Shown: piece by piece, positions 23,671 to 23,782 of the stretch | Position numbering within the stretch: the stretch's first letter is position 1 | Layout: each line of letters starts with the position of its first letter | From: JAVBMB01 sp031552995 | GTDB taxonomy: Bacteria; Bacillota; Clostridia; Oscillospirales; Butyricicoccaceae | Reading direction: 5' to 3' | Assembly: GCA_031552995.1 (NCBI GenBank) | Contig: JAVBMB010000051.1 | Span: forward strand, 1 to 23,782 | Length of the DNA: 23,782 nt | The notes under the pieces: generated by a model | Database searches by the model: none | What the model was told of the DNA's origin: nothing | What the model saw: the letters and a program-made list of their open reading frames with translations, nothing else | Made by a program: the position numbers and the translations under genes

Positions 23671-23732
23671 ACAAAAGCTTCATAATCACGAATAGTTTAC
23701 ATTCTTTGCCAAGCTATATAGTACAAAATGAC

Positions 23733-23761
23733 TTGCAGACCGCAGTATGTTGTTATATAAT
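23733..23761 (+). promoter_or_regulatory. Sigma-A promoter for a gene beyond the right edge
   Basis: TTGCAG (23733-23738) and a perfect TATAAT (23756-23761) are spaced by 17 bases. No gene starts in the remaining bases, so it must drive a divergent + strand gene outside the window. Confidence 0.7.
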
Positions 23762-23782
23762 ACATTTATTGCAGAAATATTT

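Noticed and set aside
23024..23695. A 223-codon + strand frame opposite the foldase gene
   Set aside because: It is antisense to a recognisable parvulin and its promoter region, and has no domain evidence.

Overview
The window is a gene-dense stretch of a bacterial chromosome. It most resembles an anaerobic Clostridia-type Bacillota, perhaps Oscillospirales or a relative. The reasons are the rapZ-yvcK-whiA cluster typical of Gram-positives, a V-type (A/V) ATPase operon, near-consensus sigma-A promoters, AGGAGG-type ribosome sites and moderately high GC. Placement below class level is inference. No tRNA, rRNA, CRISPR array, insertion sequence or prophage was found. No gap between genes exceeds about 250 bases; the largest are described as promoter or terminator entries.

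Region 1 (1-6007, + strand) is the 3' part of a V-type ATPase operon: end of the K ring subunit, then E, C, F, A, B and D, tightly packed or overlapping. It ends at a strong bidirectional terminator shared with the next gene. Subunit I, the rest of K and probably the G/H-type stalk subunit lie upstream of the window.

Region 2 (6007-7089, - strand) is a single secreted lipoprotein with an alpha/beta hydrolase domain and its own promoter. A divergent, well-formed promoter at 7208-7236 starts region 3.

Region 3 (7290-18727, + strand) looks like one long transcription unit of about 11.5 kb: a sugar-nucleotide-type nucleotidyltransferase, murB, a membrane-anchored YdcF/ElyC-like protein, rapZ, yvcK, whiA, dnaE and pcrA. 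It joins cell-wall precursor synthesis, sensing of sugar metabolites, a cell-division regulator and DNA replication/repair. No internal terminator is visible.

Region 4 (18728-20479) holds a Xer-like tyrosine recombinase (- strand) divergent from an ogt-type DNA alkyltransferase (+ strand). The start codons are 30 bp apart, and the best candidate promoter of each gene lies inside the coding sequence of the other. The gap between pcrA and the recombinase carries a perfect 19-bp inverted repeat and three TGTCAT repeats in helical phase.

Region 5 (20542-23782) contains a thrC-ridA operon (- strand): threonine synthase followed by the enamine-clearing protein RidA. Next comes a zinc-ribbon, single-pass membrane parvulin-type foldase (- strand) with its own promoter, and a + strand promoter that must serve a gene beyond the right edge.

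Most of this is core genome. I do not see a clear new defence or mobile system. The most unusual signals are the overlapping divergent promoters of xer/ogt, the palindrome with repeats behind the xer gene, and a hairpin that would mask the likely ribosome site of atpA.
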